Source: Hymenobacter metallicola (lineage in GTDB: Bacteria > Bacteroidota > Bacteroidia > Cytophagales > Hymenobacteraceae). From it: 64,000 nucleotides of DNA. Shown here piece by piece: positions 25,483 through 34,658 of the stretch. Each line of letters begins with the position of its first letter. The first letter of the stretch is position 1. The notes beneath the pieces are model-generated. The model was not told the origin of the DNA, searched no databases, and saw only the letters and a program-made list of their open reading frames with translations. A program made the position numbers and the translations under genes. The DNA is taken from contig NZ_SRMB01000005.1 of assembly GCF_004745645.1 (NCBI RefSeq), forward strand, positions 372,001-436,000. The letters are read 5' to 3'.

Positions 25483-27396
25483 ATGATGCCCGCTACGCCT
25501 CCGCCCGCCTTGTCCGTTACTATCCACCCCGACTCCGAAACGGCTTCGGCGGCCGTGGCCCGCTCCATTGCCGAGCTGATCTGGCTGCGGCAGAAGGAAG
25601 GGCGTACCGTGGTGCTGGGGCTGGCCACGGGCTCGTCGCCCACCCGCGTGTATGAGGAGCTGGTGCGCCTGCACCGCGAAGAGGGCCTGAGCTTTCAGAA
25701 CGTCATCAGCTTCAACCTCGACGAGTACTACCCCATGCCGCCCGACTCGCTGCAGAGCTACGTGCGCTTCATGCATGAGTACTTGTTCGACCACGTCGAC
25801 ATCCGGCCCGAAAACGTGCACATCCCCGACGGTACCCTGCCCCAGGAGCAGGTAGCCGAGTTCTGCGCCCAGTACGAAGCGCAGATCCGGGCCGCCGGGG
25901 GCATCGATTTGCAGCTGCTCGGCATTGGCCGCACCGGCCACATCGGCTTCAACGAGCCCGGCTCCGGGCCCGACTCGCGCACCCGCCTGATAACGCTCGA
26001 CCACATCACCCGCACCGACGCCGCCTCCGACTTTTACGGGGAGGAAAACGTGCCCCGCCGGGCCCTGACGATGGGCGTGGGCACGATTCTGGAAGCCCGC
26101 CACATTGTGCTGCTGGCCTGGGGCGAGGGTAAAGCTGCCGTCATCAAGCGCATGGTGGAAGGGGAGCCCAGCGACTCGGTGCCGGCCACCTACCTGCAGA
26201 AGCATCCGTGGGTGGACGTCGTGCTCGATGAGGCCGCCGGGGCCGAGCTGCCCGAGCGCAAAACGCCCTGGCTGGCCGGGGTGCCCTGCCGCTGGCAAGA
26301 CGAAGCCCTGGTGCGCAAGGCCGTAACCTGGCTGGCGCGCCGCCTCGAAAAGCCCATTCTCAAGCTCACCGACGAGGAATACAACGAAAACGGCCTGTCG
26401 GCGCTGCTGGCCGAGTCGGGCCGGGCCTACAGCATCAACATCCGGGTCTTCAACCAACTCCAGCACACTATTACGGGCTGGCCCGGCGGCAAACCCGACG
26501 CCGACGATACCCACCGCCCCGAGCGGGCCGAGCCCTTTCCCAAGCGGGTGCTTATCTTCTCGCCCCACCCCGACGACGACGTAATCAGCATGGGCGGCAC
26601 GCTGCTGCGCCTCGTGGAGCAGGGCCACGAGGTGCACGTGGCCTACCAGACCTCGGGTAATATTGCCGTCTTCGATGACGAAACCCTGCGCTTCGCCGAG
26701 TTTGTGGCCGACTACGACGCGGCTTTTCGCCTGGACGAGCAGCCGGCCGAAAACCTCTACCAGCGCGTGGCCGAGTTTCTGCGCAACAAAGCGCCCGGCC
26801 AGGTCGACTCGCCCGAGGTGCAGCAGATCAAGGGCCTGATCCGGCGGGGCGAGGCCAAGGCCGCCTGCCGCTACGCCGGCATCCCCGACGACCAGGCCCA
26901 CTTCATGGACCTGCCGTTTTACGAAACCGGGCGGGTGCGCAAAAAGCCTATCGGGGAGGAGGATATCCGCCTGACGATGGAGATGCTCAACCAGATCCGG
27001 CCCCAGCAGATTTACGCCGCCGGCGACTTGTCGGACCCCCACGGCACCCATCGGGTGTGCCTGGCCGCCATTTTCGAGGCCGTGCGCCGCCTCAAGCAAA
27101 CCCACACCGACTGGCTGGCCGACTGCTGGGTGTGGCTCTACCGCGGGGCCTGGCAGGAGTGGGATATCGACCAGATTGAAATGGCCGTACCCCTGAGCCC
27201 CGAGGAACTCACCCGCAAGCGCCGGGCCATCTTCAAGCACCAGTCGCAGAAGGACCGGCCGCTGTTTCCCGGGGCCGACCAGCGCGAATTCTGGCAGCGC
27301 TCCGAAGCCCGCAACCGTACCACGGCCAAAATCTACGACCAGCTGGGCCTGCCTGAGTACGAGGGCATCGAGGCGTTTGTGCGCTGGGTGTTCTAA
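25483..27396 (+). CDS. nagB: Glucosamine-6-phosphate deaminase (NagB) fused to a PIG-L/LmbE deacetylase-like domain
   Basis: A 637-residue two-domain cytoplasmic protein. Residues 10-270 are NagB, which turns glucosamine-6-phosphate into fructose-6-phosphate and ammonia: LATGSSP, Asp80 in FNLDEYY, GRTGHIGFNEPGSG with His153 and Glu158, and ARHIVLLAWGEGKA. At the place of the usual E. coli Asp141 there is Thr151, a change I recall as common in this Bacteroidota two-domain group. Residues of about 350-637 are a PIG-L domain with metal site HPDDDVISMGG (His362), which removes N-acetyl groups in related enzymes. Together they could deacetylate and deaminate one amino sugar. Start at 25483 (the second of two adjacent ATG options is 25486) because the upstream translation is unlikely. 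A hairpin follows. Confidence 0.92.
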   Translation: MMPATPPPALSVTIHPDSETASAAVARSIAELIWLRQKEGRTVVLGLATGSSPTRVYEELVRLHREEGLSFQNVISFNLDEYYPMPPDSLQSYVRFMHEYLFDHVDIRPENVHIPDGTLPQEQVAEFCAQYEAQIRAAGGIDLQLLGIGRTGHIGFNEPGSGPDSRTRLITLDHITRTDAASDFYGEENVPRRALTMGVGTILEARHIVLLAWGEGKAAVIKRMVEGEPSDSVPATYLQKHPWVDVVLDEAAGAELPERKTPWLAGVPCRWQDEALVRKAVTWLARRLEKPILKLTDEEYNENGLSALLAESGRAYSINIRVFNQLQHTITGWPGGKPDADDTHRPERAEPFPKRVLIFSPHPDDDVISMGGTLLRLVEQGHEVHVAYQTSGNIAVFDDETLRFAEFVADYDAAFRLDEQPAENLYQRVAEFLRNKAPGQVDSPEVQQIKGLIRRGEAKAACRYAGIPDDQAHFMDLPFYETGRVRKKPIGEEDIRLTMEMLNQIRPQQIYAAGDLSDPHGTHRVCLAAIFEAVRRLKQTHTDWLADCWVWLYRGAWQEWDIDQIEMAVPLSPEELTRKRRAIFKHQSQKDRPLFPGADQREFWQRSEARNRTTAKIYDQLGLPEYEGIEAFVRWVF

Positions 27397-27447
27397 GGCA
27401 CGCGGCCTAGGCTTGGGCCGGAGCTTTAGGCTAACCAGGATGGGGTT

Positions 27448-27514
27448 AACCAGAACCGGAGCCCGGTAGCGTAGGTCGTTGAACACGACTGGCGCTGCCG
27501 GGCTCCGGCTGGTT
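27448..27514. repeat. 67-base long imperfect palindrome after nagB
   Basis: AACCAG, CCGGAGCCCGG and AGCG on the left pair with CGCT, CCGGGCTCCGG and CTGGTT on the right, with an inner GTCGT/ACGAC stem. No T tail follows on either strand, so it is not a plain terminator. It may stabilise the nagB mRNA 3' end or be a small mobile-type hairpin. Confidence 0.7.
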
Positions 27515-27744
27515 GTTAGGTCCTGTAGAGTAGGAAGTAGGCAGGGAGCTACGGGTGCGTTGCGTTGGCAAGGGTAGGGGTTTGAAGCCGGGAGGCCCGC
27601 CGGTTTATTTACATAGTGCAATTATTATATAGCCTGAAGCCTACTTGGGCAAGAAGGTTGGCAAGCCCTAAACCCGGGGTAGGAAGTGAGTAATTACTTA
27701 TAGTGGGGTAAGTGGGCACTTCCTGGCAACGTTCCCGACAACGA

Positions 27745-27772
27745 TTGCATAAAATTATCTGGGCTACTTCTG
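27745..27772 (+). promoter_or_regulatory. Probable promoter of the second SusCD operon
   Basis: TTG at 27745-27747 and TACTTCTG at 27765-27772, 17 bases apart, resemble -33 and -7 elements. The transcript would have a leader of nearly 95 bases before the ATG at 27873. The rest of the 27515-27872 gap shows no gene; a leader ORF with hairpin as in the first operon is not seen here. Confidence 0.45.
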
Positions 27773-27872
27773 TCCTTTCTATCTGAAACCCGCAACCTTA
27801 TGAGGAAGCAAGGTGCTGGCATTTTGCAGGCTGTTCTTCGGCAAATCAAATTTCCACCATACTTCCCACCTC

Positions 27873-30851
27873 ATGAAAAACTGGTTACTTCTGATTGGGC
27901 TGCTGCTCGGCCTGGCCGGGCACGCCCGCGCCCAACAAGCCCGCCAACTCTCCGGGCAGGTGCTCGATGAAGCCTCGGGTCAGGGGCTGCCGGGCGTAAC
28001 GGTGGTCGTGAAAAACACCACTATCGGAGCCAGCACCGACGGCAGCGGCAACTTCAGCCTGGCGGTGCCCGCCGGAACCGAGCCCACGCTGGTGCTGAGC
28101 TACGTGGGCTATCTGGCCCAGACCGTGACGGTCGACAATACCAACAGCATCACGGTAAAGCTCAAAACCGACCAGAAAGCCCTGGATGAAGTGGTGGTTA
28201 TCGGCTACGGGGAAGTAAAGAAAAGCGACGTGACCGGCTCCATTGTGTCGGTAAAAGAGGAAGACCTCAAGAAGGTGCCCGCCGCTAACGTGATGGAAAC
28301 CCTGCAGGGCCGCCTGCCCGGCGTAGACATCACCAGTGCCGGGGGCTCGGCCGGGGCCGCCGTGAACATTACCGTGCGCGGCAACCGCTCGATTCTGGCC
28401 AGCAACGGCCCATTGTTTATCGTCGACGGGGTGCAGTACAACTCCATTCAGGATATCAACCCCAACGATATTCAGAACATGGAGGTGCTCAAGGATGCCG
28501 CTTCCACGGCCATCTACGGGGCCCGGGGCGCCAACGGGGTTATCATCGTGACGACCAAAAAAGGCAGCGCTGGCAAAACCCGCGTGACGCTGAACTCCTA
28601 CTACGGCCAGACCGACGCGGTTTTCTACCCCGAGGTCAACAACGGGGAGCAGTACGTGGCCCAGAAGCGCGAAGCCAACCGCGCCAGTGGCACTTGGACC
28701 AGCCCCGCCGACGACGCGAAGATCTTCACGCCCCTGGAGCTGCAGGCCATTGCCAACGGCACGTCCACCAACTGGGCCGATTTGCTCCTGCGCAACGGCG
28801 TGCAGCAGGAACACCAGGTGGGCGTAGCGGGCGGCTCGGAAAAAACCAAGTTTTACCTCTCGGCCGACTTCTACAACGAGCAGGGCCTGTTCCGCAACGA
28901 CGACCTGAACCGCTACTCCTTCCGGGCCAACATCGACCAGGCCATCAACGACAAAATCCGGGTGGGCCTGCAAAACCAGCTGACTTACTACAACCTGGAT
29001 GCCCGGCGCGACCCGACCAATATGGCCAACAAGATTAACCCCTTGAGCACGCCCTACGACGCCAGCGGGAACTTTGTGAACTACCCCAACAACCAGGCCT
29101 TCCTCAACCCGCTCACCGACGAGCGGGCCGATACCTACGTCAACAACACCCGCCGGACGCGTACCTTCTCGACGGCCTACCTGAGCTACCAGATTCTGCC
29201 CAGCCTGAACTTCCGCTCCAACCTGGGCCTGACGCTGTCGAATGACCGCACCGGCATCTTCCAGGGGCAGTACTCCATCGACCGGAACGGGCAGATCAAC
29301 CAGGCTTCCTATGGCACTGGCTTTGAAACCAACTGGAGCTGGGAAAACATCCTGAACTTCAACAAGACCTTCGGCGACCATTCCGTGAACGTCACCGGCG
29401 TTACCTCGCTGCTGACCTTCAACAACGAGGCTTCCCTGGCCCAGGGCCGGGGCGTGCCGGTATCGTACCAGCAGTTCTACGCCCTGGCCAACTCCGGGCA
29501 GGTAGTAACCTCTTACACCGACCTCAAGCGCAGTGAGCTACGCTCCCTCACGGCCCGGGTGCAGTATGGCTTCAAGAGCCGCTACCTGCTCACGCTGACC
29601 GGGCGGCAGGACCGCTCCTCGAAGCTGGCCAAAGACAACCAGGTGGCCTTTTTCCCCTCGGCCGCCGTGGCCTGGCGCGTGGTCGACGAAAGCTTCATGA
29701 AGGACTTCACCGCCGTTACCGACCTCAAGCTGCGCGCCAGCTACGGCCGGGCCGGCAACTACGACGTGGCACCCTACTCCTCGCAAAGCCTGCTGACGCG
29801 CATTCCCTTCAGCTTCGGCGAAACCAGCGCCGCCGGCTACGGCTTCGACAAGCGCGTGGGCAACACCAACCTGGGCTGGGAAATTTCCTGGACCAAAAAC
29901 GCGGGCCTCGACTTTGGTTTGTTCCGCAACCGCCTCACCGGTTCCATTGATGTGTACGAAACCCTGACCAGTGACCTGCTGCTCGACAACAACCTGCCCT
30001 CGACTACGGGCCGGGGCAACATCATCGAAAACATCGGCAAAACCCGCAACCGCGGGGTAGAAGTGGGCCTGAATGCCCTGGCCCTGGAAACGCCCGACTT
30101 TCGCTGGAATGTAGGCGCCACCTGGTTCAAGAACAACGAGGAAATCCTGGAGCTGGGCGGAGCCGACGACCTGCTCAACAACCGCTTCGTGGGCTACCCC
30201 GTGCGCGTGTTCTACGACTACGAGAAAATCGGCATCTGGCAGACCGACGAAGCCGATGCCGCCAAAGCCTTTGGCCAGAAGCCCGGCCAGATCAAGGTGA
30301 AGGATATTTCGGGGCCCAACGGCGTGCCCGACGGCAAGATTACGGCTACCTACGACCGGCGGGTGCTGGGCGCGGCCGTGCCCAAGTGGAGCGGCAGCTT
30401 CAACAGCGACATGAGCTACAAGGGCTTCGACTTGTCTTTCCAGGTCTTTGCCCGCATCGGCCAGATGATCAACTACGAGTACGCCCAGATCTTCGACCCC
30501 CAGGGCATCGAAAACAGCGGCGTGCACAACTACTGGACCCCCGAGAACCCCAGCAACGACTACCCCCGGCCCGACGCGGCCCTGTCGAAGTCGACGATGC
30601 AGAACAGCCTCTTTGGTACCACGCTGCAATACAGGGATGGCTCCTTTGCCAAGCTGCGCGGCGTAACGCTGGGCTACAACCTGCCCAAGGGCTTCCTGGA
30701 AAAATTCGGCATGGGCTCGGCCCGCCTCTACGTGCAGGGCAAAAACCTGGTGACCGTCAGCAAAATCGACAACTACGACCCCGAGCGGGGCGGCCCCATC
30801 ACCACGCCCATTCCGCGGGTGGTGCTGGCCGGCATCAACCTGGGCTTTTAA
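27873..30851 (+). CDS. SusC/RagA-family TonB-linked outer-membrane transporter (second)
   Basis: A 992-residue transporter. The ATG at 27873 gives a signal peptide (MKNWLLLIGLLLGLAGHARA). Residues 22-105 are the carboxypeptidase-regulatory-like domain (LSGQVLDEASGQGLPGV, DGSGNFSLAVP), the plug follows (EVVVIGYGEVKKSDVTGS, ETLQGRLPGVDI, GPLFIVDGVQYNS, MEVLKDAASTAIYGARGANG), then the barrel to the final IPRVVLAGINLGF. The clear TonB box-like stretch is EVVVIGYG. Its SusD partner follows 42 bases on. Next to the NagB/PIG-L gene it may import N-acetylated amino sugar oligomers such as chitin or peptidoglycan fragments; this is inference from neighbours. Confidence 0.95.
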   Translation: MKNWLLLIGLLLGLAGHARAQQARQLSGQVLDEASGQGLPGVTVVVKNTTIGASTDGSGNFSLAVPAGTEPTLVLSYVGYLAQTVTVDNTNSITVKLKTDQKALDEVVVIGYGEVKKSDVTGSIVSVKEEDLKKVPAANVMETLQGRLPGVDITSAGGSAGAAVNITVRGNRSILASNGPLFIVDGVQYNSIQDINPNDIQNMEVLKDAASTAIYGARGANGVIIVTTKKGSAGKTRVTLNSYYGQTDAVFYPEVNNGEQYVAQKREANRASGTWTSPADDAKIFTPLELQAIANGTSTNWADLLLRNGVQQEHQVGVAGGSEKTKFYLSADFYNEQGLFRNDDLNRYSFRANIDQAINDKIRVGLQNQLTYYNLDARRDPTNMANKINPLSTPYDASGNFVNYPNNQAFLNPLTDERADTYVNNTRRTRTFSTAYLSYQILPSLNFRSNLGLTLSNDRTGIFQGQYSIDRNGQINQASYGTGFETNWSWENILNFNKTFGDHSVNVTGVTSLLTFNNEASLAQGRGVPVSYQQFYALANSGQVVTSYTDLKRSELRSLTARVQYGFKSRYLLTLTGRQDRSSKLAKDNQVAFFPSAAVAWRVVDESFMKDFTAVTDLKLRASYGRAGNYDVAPYSSQSLLTRIPFSFGETSAAGYGFDKRVGNTNLGWEISWTKNAGLDFGLFRNRLTGSIDVYETLTSDLLLDNNLPSTTGRGNIIENIGKTRNRGVEVGLNALALETPDFRWNVGATWFKNNEEILELGGADDLLNNRFVGYPVRVFYDYEKIGIWQTDEADAAKAFGQKPGQIKVKDISGPNGVPDGKITATYDRRVLGAAVPKWSGSFNSDMSYKGFDLSFQVFARIGQMINYEYAQIFDPQGIENSGVHNYWTPENPSNDYPRPDAALSKSTMQNSLFGTTLQYRDGSFAKLRGVTLGYNLPKGFLEKFGMGSARLYVQGKNLVTVSKIDNYDPERGGPITTPIPRVVLAGINLGF

Positions 30852-30893
30852 GCCCGGGGCGCGCGAGTTGCTCACCGTTTAAAGACTATTCCC

Positions 30894-32561
30894 ATGAAAT
30901 TTTCGAAGAAGATCTATAGCATCGTTGCGGCCTGCGCCCTGGTTGGGCTTTCCACGTCCTGCAGCAAGGAGCTAGAAGAATACAACCCCTCGGGCCTCAC
31001 CCCCGACGCGGTATACACCACCCCGGGCGGATTTGAAAACCTGGTGAATGCCGCCTACTCCTACACCCGCTGGTGGTACGGCAAGGAAGACGGCTTCAGC
31101 ATGTCGGAAATGGGCACCGACCTGTGGCTGCGCGGGGCCGGCGACGTAAACCCCGACCTGACCGACTACACCACGCTGCAGTCCAGCTCCCGGGCCGTGG
31201 AGTCGCTCTGGAGCAAGCTCTACATCGGCATCAACGTCTGCAATGCCGGCATCAGCCGCGTGGGGCAGTCGGGCATGAGCGACGCGCTGAAAAAGACCCG
31301 GGAAGGCGAGCTGCGCTTTTTGCGGGCCTTCTACTACTGGCACATTGTGGAAAGCTGGGGCGGGGTGCACTTCACCACCGAGGAAACCCAGGGCGCCGTG
31401 AAAACGGCCAACCGCACTCCCGTGGACGAGTTCTACAAGCAGATTTTTGCCGACCTCGACATTGCCGTGGCCAACCTGCCCGCCACCCTGGCCGTGGCCA
31501 CCGAGTACGGCCGCGTGACCAAGCCCGTAGCCGAGGCGTTTCTGGCCAAGATGTATCTGACCCGTGGCGAAAACCAGAAGGCCGCCGACCTGGCCCAGAA
31601 AGTCATTACCAGCTACGGCTTCTCGCTGCAGCCCCGCTACGCGGATCTGTGGTCGATGACCAACCTGGAGAACAAGGAAATCGTGTGGGCCGTGAACTAC
31701 TCCCGCGACCTGACCCTGAACGACCGGGTCGACGCGGGCCTGTACCCCGACGGCCACTCGCGCGGGGGCAACAACGGCCACCTGCTCTGGCTCATGAAGT
31801 ACGACGACCAGCCCGGCATGACCCGCGACGTGGCCAACGGCCGGCCCTTCAACCGCTTCATGCCCACCAAGTTTCTGCTCAACCTGTTCGACGAAACCAA
31901 GGATGCGCGCTACGCGGCTTCTTTCCGCACGGTGTGGCTGGCCAACACGGCCGTCACGACGGGCACCAAACCCCTGGCCGTGGGCGACACGGCTATTCTG
32001 GCCACCAAGAAGGTGGTATCCACGGCCGTGCGGAACGCCAAAAAGTACCGCGTCTACGATGTCAACGACATTTACAACGCCAACGGTACGGGCAAAAACC
32101 GCTTACAGTACGTGTGCCTGCGCAAGTTTGAGGACCCCACCCGGCCCACCATTCAGGAGGAGCAGAGTGCCCGCGACGCCTACGTAATCCGGCTGGCCGA
32201 CGTGTACCTGCTGGCCGCCGAAGCCAACTTCAAGCTGGGCAAGCTTGATGATGCCGTCAAGCAAATCAACGCGGTGCGGGAGCGGGCGGCCCTGCCCGGC
32301 AAAGTAGCCGACATGCGCATCAGCGCCGCCAACCTCAGCCTGGACTTTATCCTGGATGAGCGGGCCCGGGAGCTGGCCGGCGAGCAGCACCGCTGGTTTG
32401 ATTTGAAGCGCACGAACAAGCTGGTTGACCGGGTGAAGGCCAACAACCCCGAGGCCGGAGCCAGTATTCAGCCTTTTCACCTGGTGCGCCCCATTCCCCA
32501 GCGCCAGCTCGATGCCGTGACCAACAAGAGTGAGTTTATTCAGAACCCCAACTACCGGTAA
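30894..32561 (+). CDS. SusD/RagB-family lipoprotein (second)
   Basis: A 555-residue outer-membrane lipoprotein partner of the SusC just upstream. Lipobox LSTSC (residues 19-23), then SKELEEYNPSGLTPDAVY. Helical repeats of the SusD fold follow (ELRFLRAFYYWHIVESWGGV is the hallmark, AEAFLAKMYLTRGE, RLADVYLLAAEANFKLG), and the C-terminus has LDFILDERARELAGEQHRWFDL, here given in part as DERARELAGE, before RTNKLVDRV and the final IPQRQLDAV. It is followed at once by a terminator, so the operon is a simple SusC-SusD pair. Confidence 0.94.
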   Translation: MKFSKKIYSIVAACALVGLSTSCSKELEEYNPSGLTPDAVYTTPGGFENLVNAAYSYTRWWYGKEDGFSMSEMGTDLWLRGAGDVNPDLTDYTTLQSSSRAVESLWSKLYIGINVCNAGISRVGQSGMSDALKKTREGELRFLRAFYYWHIVESWGGVHFTTEETQGAVKTANRTPVDEFYKQIFADLDIAVANLPATLAVATEYGRVTKPVAEAFLAKMYLTRGENQKAADLAQKVITSYGFSLQPRYADLWSMTNLENKEIVWAVNYSRDLTLNDRVDAGLYPDGHSRGGNNGHLLWLMKYDDQPGMTRDVANGRPFNRFMPTKFLLNLFDETKDARYAASFRTVWLANTAVTTGTKPLAVGDTAILATKKVVSTAVRNAKKYRVYDVNDIYNANGTGKNRLQYVCLRKFEDPTRPTIQEEQSARDAYVIRLADVYLLAAEANFKLGKLDDAVKQINAVRERAALPGKVADMRISAANLSLDFILDERARELAGEQHRWFDLKRTNKLVDRVKANNPEAGASIQPFHLVRPIPQRQLDAVTNKSEFIQNPNYR

Positions 32562-32580
32562 TCGTTGTTAAGCATTAAGA

Positions 32581-32623
32581 CTGAAAAAGCCCGCCTGAAT
32601 AATTTCAGGCGGGCTTTTTTCAG
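32581..32623 (+). terminator. Terminator of the second SusCD operon
   Basis: CTGAAAAAGCCCGCCTGAA, four-base loop, TTCAGGCGGGC, TTTTTTCAG: a long perfect stem. The remaining bases to 32827 show no gene. Confidence 0.94.
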
Positions 32624-32827
32624 TCTATGCGTATTGCTTGAAAGCCAGACCAGATGGGTTGGTCCGTTTCTTTGAGCGTAAGGGTCTCGTTCTCCTCTCC
32701 ACAACCCAAGCAACCTTTTCCACCCCATCTGGCGCCGGGCAGCTTGCCGGAACACAAACCGCAGGCATAGTGAGCTTTCAGAACATAGAAGCAGCAAAGT
32801 GCCCAAGGGTTGCACCCCGACCAGGAA

Positions 32828-33256
32828 TCAGGTGGCGTGGCACTGCTGGCACACCCCAGACATGAGGTAGTCGCGGTGCACGGCCTGAAACCCGCCGGGC
32901 AGCTGCACGGCCGGAATGGCTACCTGGTTGAGGCAGTAGGTATGCTGGCACACCGAGCACTTGAAGTGCACATGGTCGTCGGCGTGGGCCTGCTCGGTGC
33001 AGGTGGCTGAGCAGGCGGCAAAGCGAATCACGTCGGAGCTGTCGAGCACCCGGTGAATCACGCCCTTCTGCTCGAAGGTGCGCAGGGTGCGGTAGAGCGT
33101 AATCCGGTCGGTGCCTTCCTCCAGGGCCTGCTCGATGTCGTTGCTCGACAAGGCAAACGACTTGCTGAAAAGCACGCTCAGCACGGCCCGGCGCATGGGC
33201 GTCTGCCGGAGCCCGTGGCGGGCGAGAGTCAGCGAAATGTGGTCGGGAGTTGCCAT
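32828..33256 (-). CDS. Fur-family metal-responsive transcriptional repressor
   Basis: A 142-residue DNA-binding regulator. The winged helix is residues 10-75 (RHGLRQTPMRRAVLSVL, ITLYRTLRTFEQKGVIH). The C-terminal half carries the structural zinc pairs CSVC (near residue 100) and CQQC (near 137) and the His-rich stretch HADDHVHFKC that forms the regulatory metal site. Which metal it senses (iron, zinc or peroxide type) is not clear; the HVHFKC form and short length resemble Zur-like and Fur-like proteins of Bacteroidota. It diverges from the NagX-like gene at 33419 and could control it, but no operator was identified. Confidence 0.92.
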   Translation of the reverse strand: MATPDHISLTLARHGLRQTPMRRAVLSVLFSKSFALSSNDIEQALEEGTDRITLYRTLRTFEQKGVIHRVLDSSDVIRFAACSATCTEQAHADDHVHFKCSVCQHTYCLNQVAIPAVQLPGGFQAVHRDYLMSGVCQQCHAT

Positions 33257-33418
33257 CAGGATTCCAAAAGTACGAGGTTGGCACCGAAGCGCCTACTGCG
33301 GGGCGCCTTCTGGCTGCTAGGGGGTAACAGCGAAAGGGCCAAAAAGTGTCGGGGGCTGGCGGTGTGCCGAATTTTATCATCTTAGGTCCTCCGTAACGAC
33401 TCCCTTATCTGCTGGCCC

Positions 33419-34597
33419 ATGTCTTCCTCTTCGCCTGCTGTTCACCCACCGGCCGCGCCCGCGCTGCCCCCCACCGGCACGCCGCCCAGCCGCCTGGTGG
33501 CCTTGGATGTATTCCGCGGCTTGACCGTCATGGCCATGATTCTGGTCAACAACCCCGGCGACTGGGGCCACATCTACGCCCCGCTGGCACACGCCCAGTG
33601 GCACGGCTGCACGCCCACCGACCTGATTTTTCCCTTTTTCCTGTTCATTGTGGGCGTTTCCATCGTCTACGCCCTGGATTCGGCCCGGCGCACGGCCCCG
33701 CACGGGCCTTTGCTGCGGCGCATTGCGCGGCGGGCGGCGGTGCTGTTTGGCCTGGGCTTGTTTGGCTCCCTGTTTCTGGACTGGGACCTGAGCACGGTGC
33801 GCATTCCCGGGGTGCTGGCCCGCATTGCGCTGGTATTTCTGGGGTGCGGAGTCTTGTTCGTAAAAACCACCTGGCGGCAGCAGGCGATTCTGCTGGCCGT
33901 TCTGCTGGTGGGCTACAACGTGCTGCTGCAGCTAGTGCCCGTGCCGGGCTTCGGGCCCGCCAATCTGGAGCCGGCCACCAACCTGGGCGCCTGGCTCGAC
34001 CGGCTGCTGCTGGGGGAGGCCCACCTCTGGAAAGAAAGCAAAACCTGGGACCCGGAAGGGGTGCTCGGCACGTTGCCCGCCGTGGGTACCGGCATCATGG
34101 GGCTGCTGGTGGGGCAGGGGCTGCGCCGCACAAGCCTGGAGGCCGCCGGCCGGGTAGCCTGGCTGTTTGTGGCCGGGGGCGCGGCCCTGCTGCTGGGGTT
34201 GGTTTGGAATAGCTGGTTTCCCATCAATAAAAGCCTGTGGACCAGCTCCTACGTGCTCTATACCGGCGGTATTGCCACGATGAGCCTGGCGGCCCTTTAC
34301 TGGCTCTGCGACGTGCAGGGCTACCGCCGCGGCATCAAGCCCTTTGTCGTGTTCGGGGTCAATGCCATTACCGTGTTTTTCCTTTCGGGCCTCATTGCCC
34401 GCGGGCTCAATCGGTGGCAGGTAACGGGCGCCGGCGGCTCCCCGACGGGCCTGAAGCAGTGGCTCTACGAGACGCTGTTTGTGCCCGTCTTCCCCGACCC
34501 CTACCTGGCCTCCCTGGCCGGGGCCCTGGCCTGCGTGCTGATATGGCTGGGTGTGCTGTGGGTGATGTATGAGCGGCGCATTATTATCAAGGTGTAG
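33419..34597 (+). CDS. NagX/HGSNAT-like multipass membrane acyltransferase family protein
   Basis: A 392-residue integral membrane protein related to heparan-alpha-glucosaminide N-acetyltransferase and bacterial NagX (DUF5009). These are thought to acetylate glucosamine residues across the membrane. The family opening is clear: RLVALDVFRGLTVMAMILVNNPG (quoted here as DVFRGLTVMAMILVNNPG), with HAQWHGCTPTDLIFPFFLF and GVSIVYALDSAR, then about ten membrane helices and near the end INAITVFFLSG-like and PYLASLAGAL segments. In the amino-sugar setting of NagB/PIG-L and the GH3 enzyme it may help feed on chitin or wall fragments. A proline-rich cytoplasmic N-terminus of 25 residues precedes it. Confidence 0.88.
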   Translation: MSSSSPAVHPPAAPALPPTGTPPSRLVALDVFRGLTVMAMILVNNPGDWGHIYAPLAHAQWHGCTPTDLIFPFFLFIVGVSIVYALDSARRTAPHGPLLRRIARRAAVLFGLGLFGSLFLDWDLSTVRIPGVLARIALVFLGCGVLFVKTTWRQQAILLAVLLVGYNVLLQLVPVPGFGPANLEPATNLGAWLDRLLLGEAHLWKESKTWDPEGVLGTLPAVGTGIMGLLVGQGLRRTSLEAAGRVAWLFVAGGAALLLGLVWNSWFPINKSLWTSSYVLYTGGIATMSLAALYWLCDVQGYRRGIKPFVVFGVNAITVFFLSGLIARGLNRWQVTGAGGSPTGLKQWLYETLFVPVFPDPYLASLAGALACVLIWLGVLWVMYERRIIIKV

Positions 34598-34658
34598 GCG
34601 CCGGGGACGCCATGCTGAAAAAGGCCGCCACTTTCCGGTGAGTTGCGTACCTGCTTGT

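Noticed and set aside
27448-27514. Reading the hairpin after nagB as a standard terminator
   Set aside because: There is no T run on either side, so it is listed as a palindrome instead.
25426-27621. 731-residue minus-strand ORF
   Set aside because: Antisense of the NagB/PIG-L gene.
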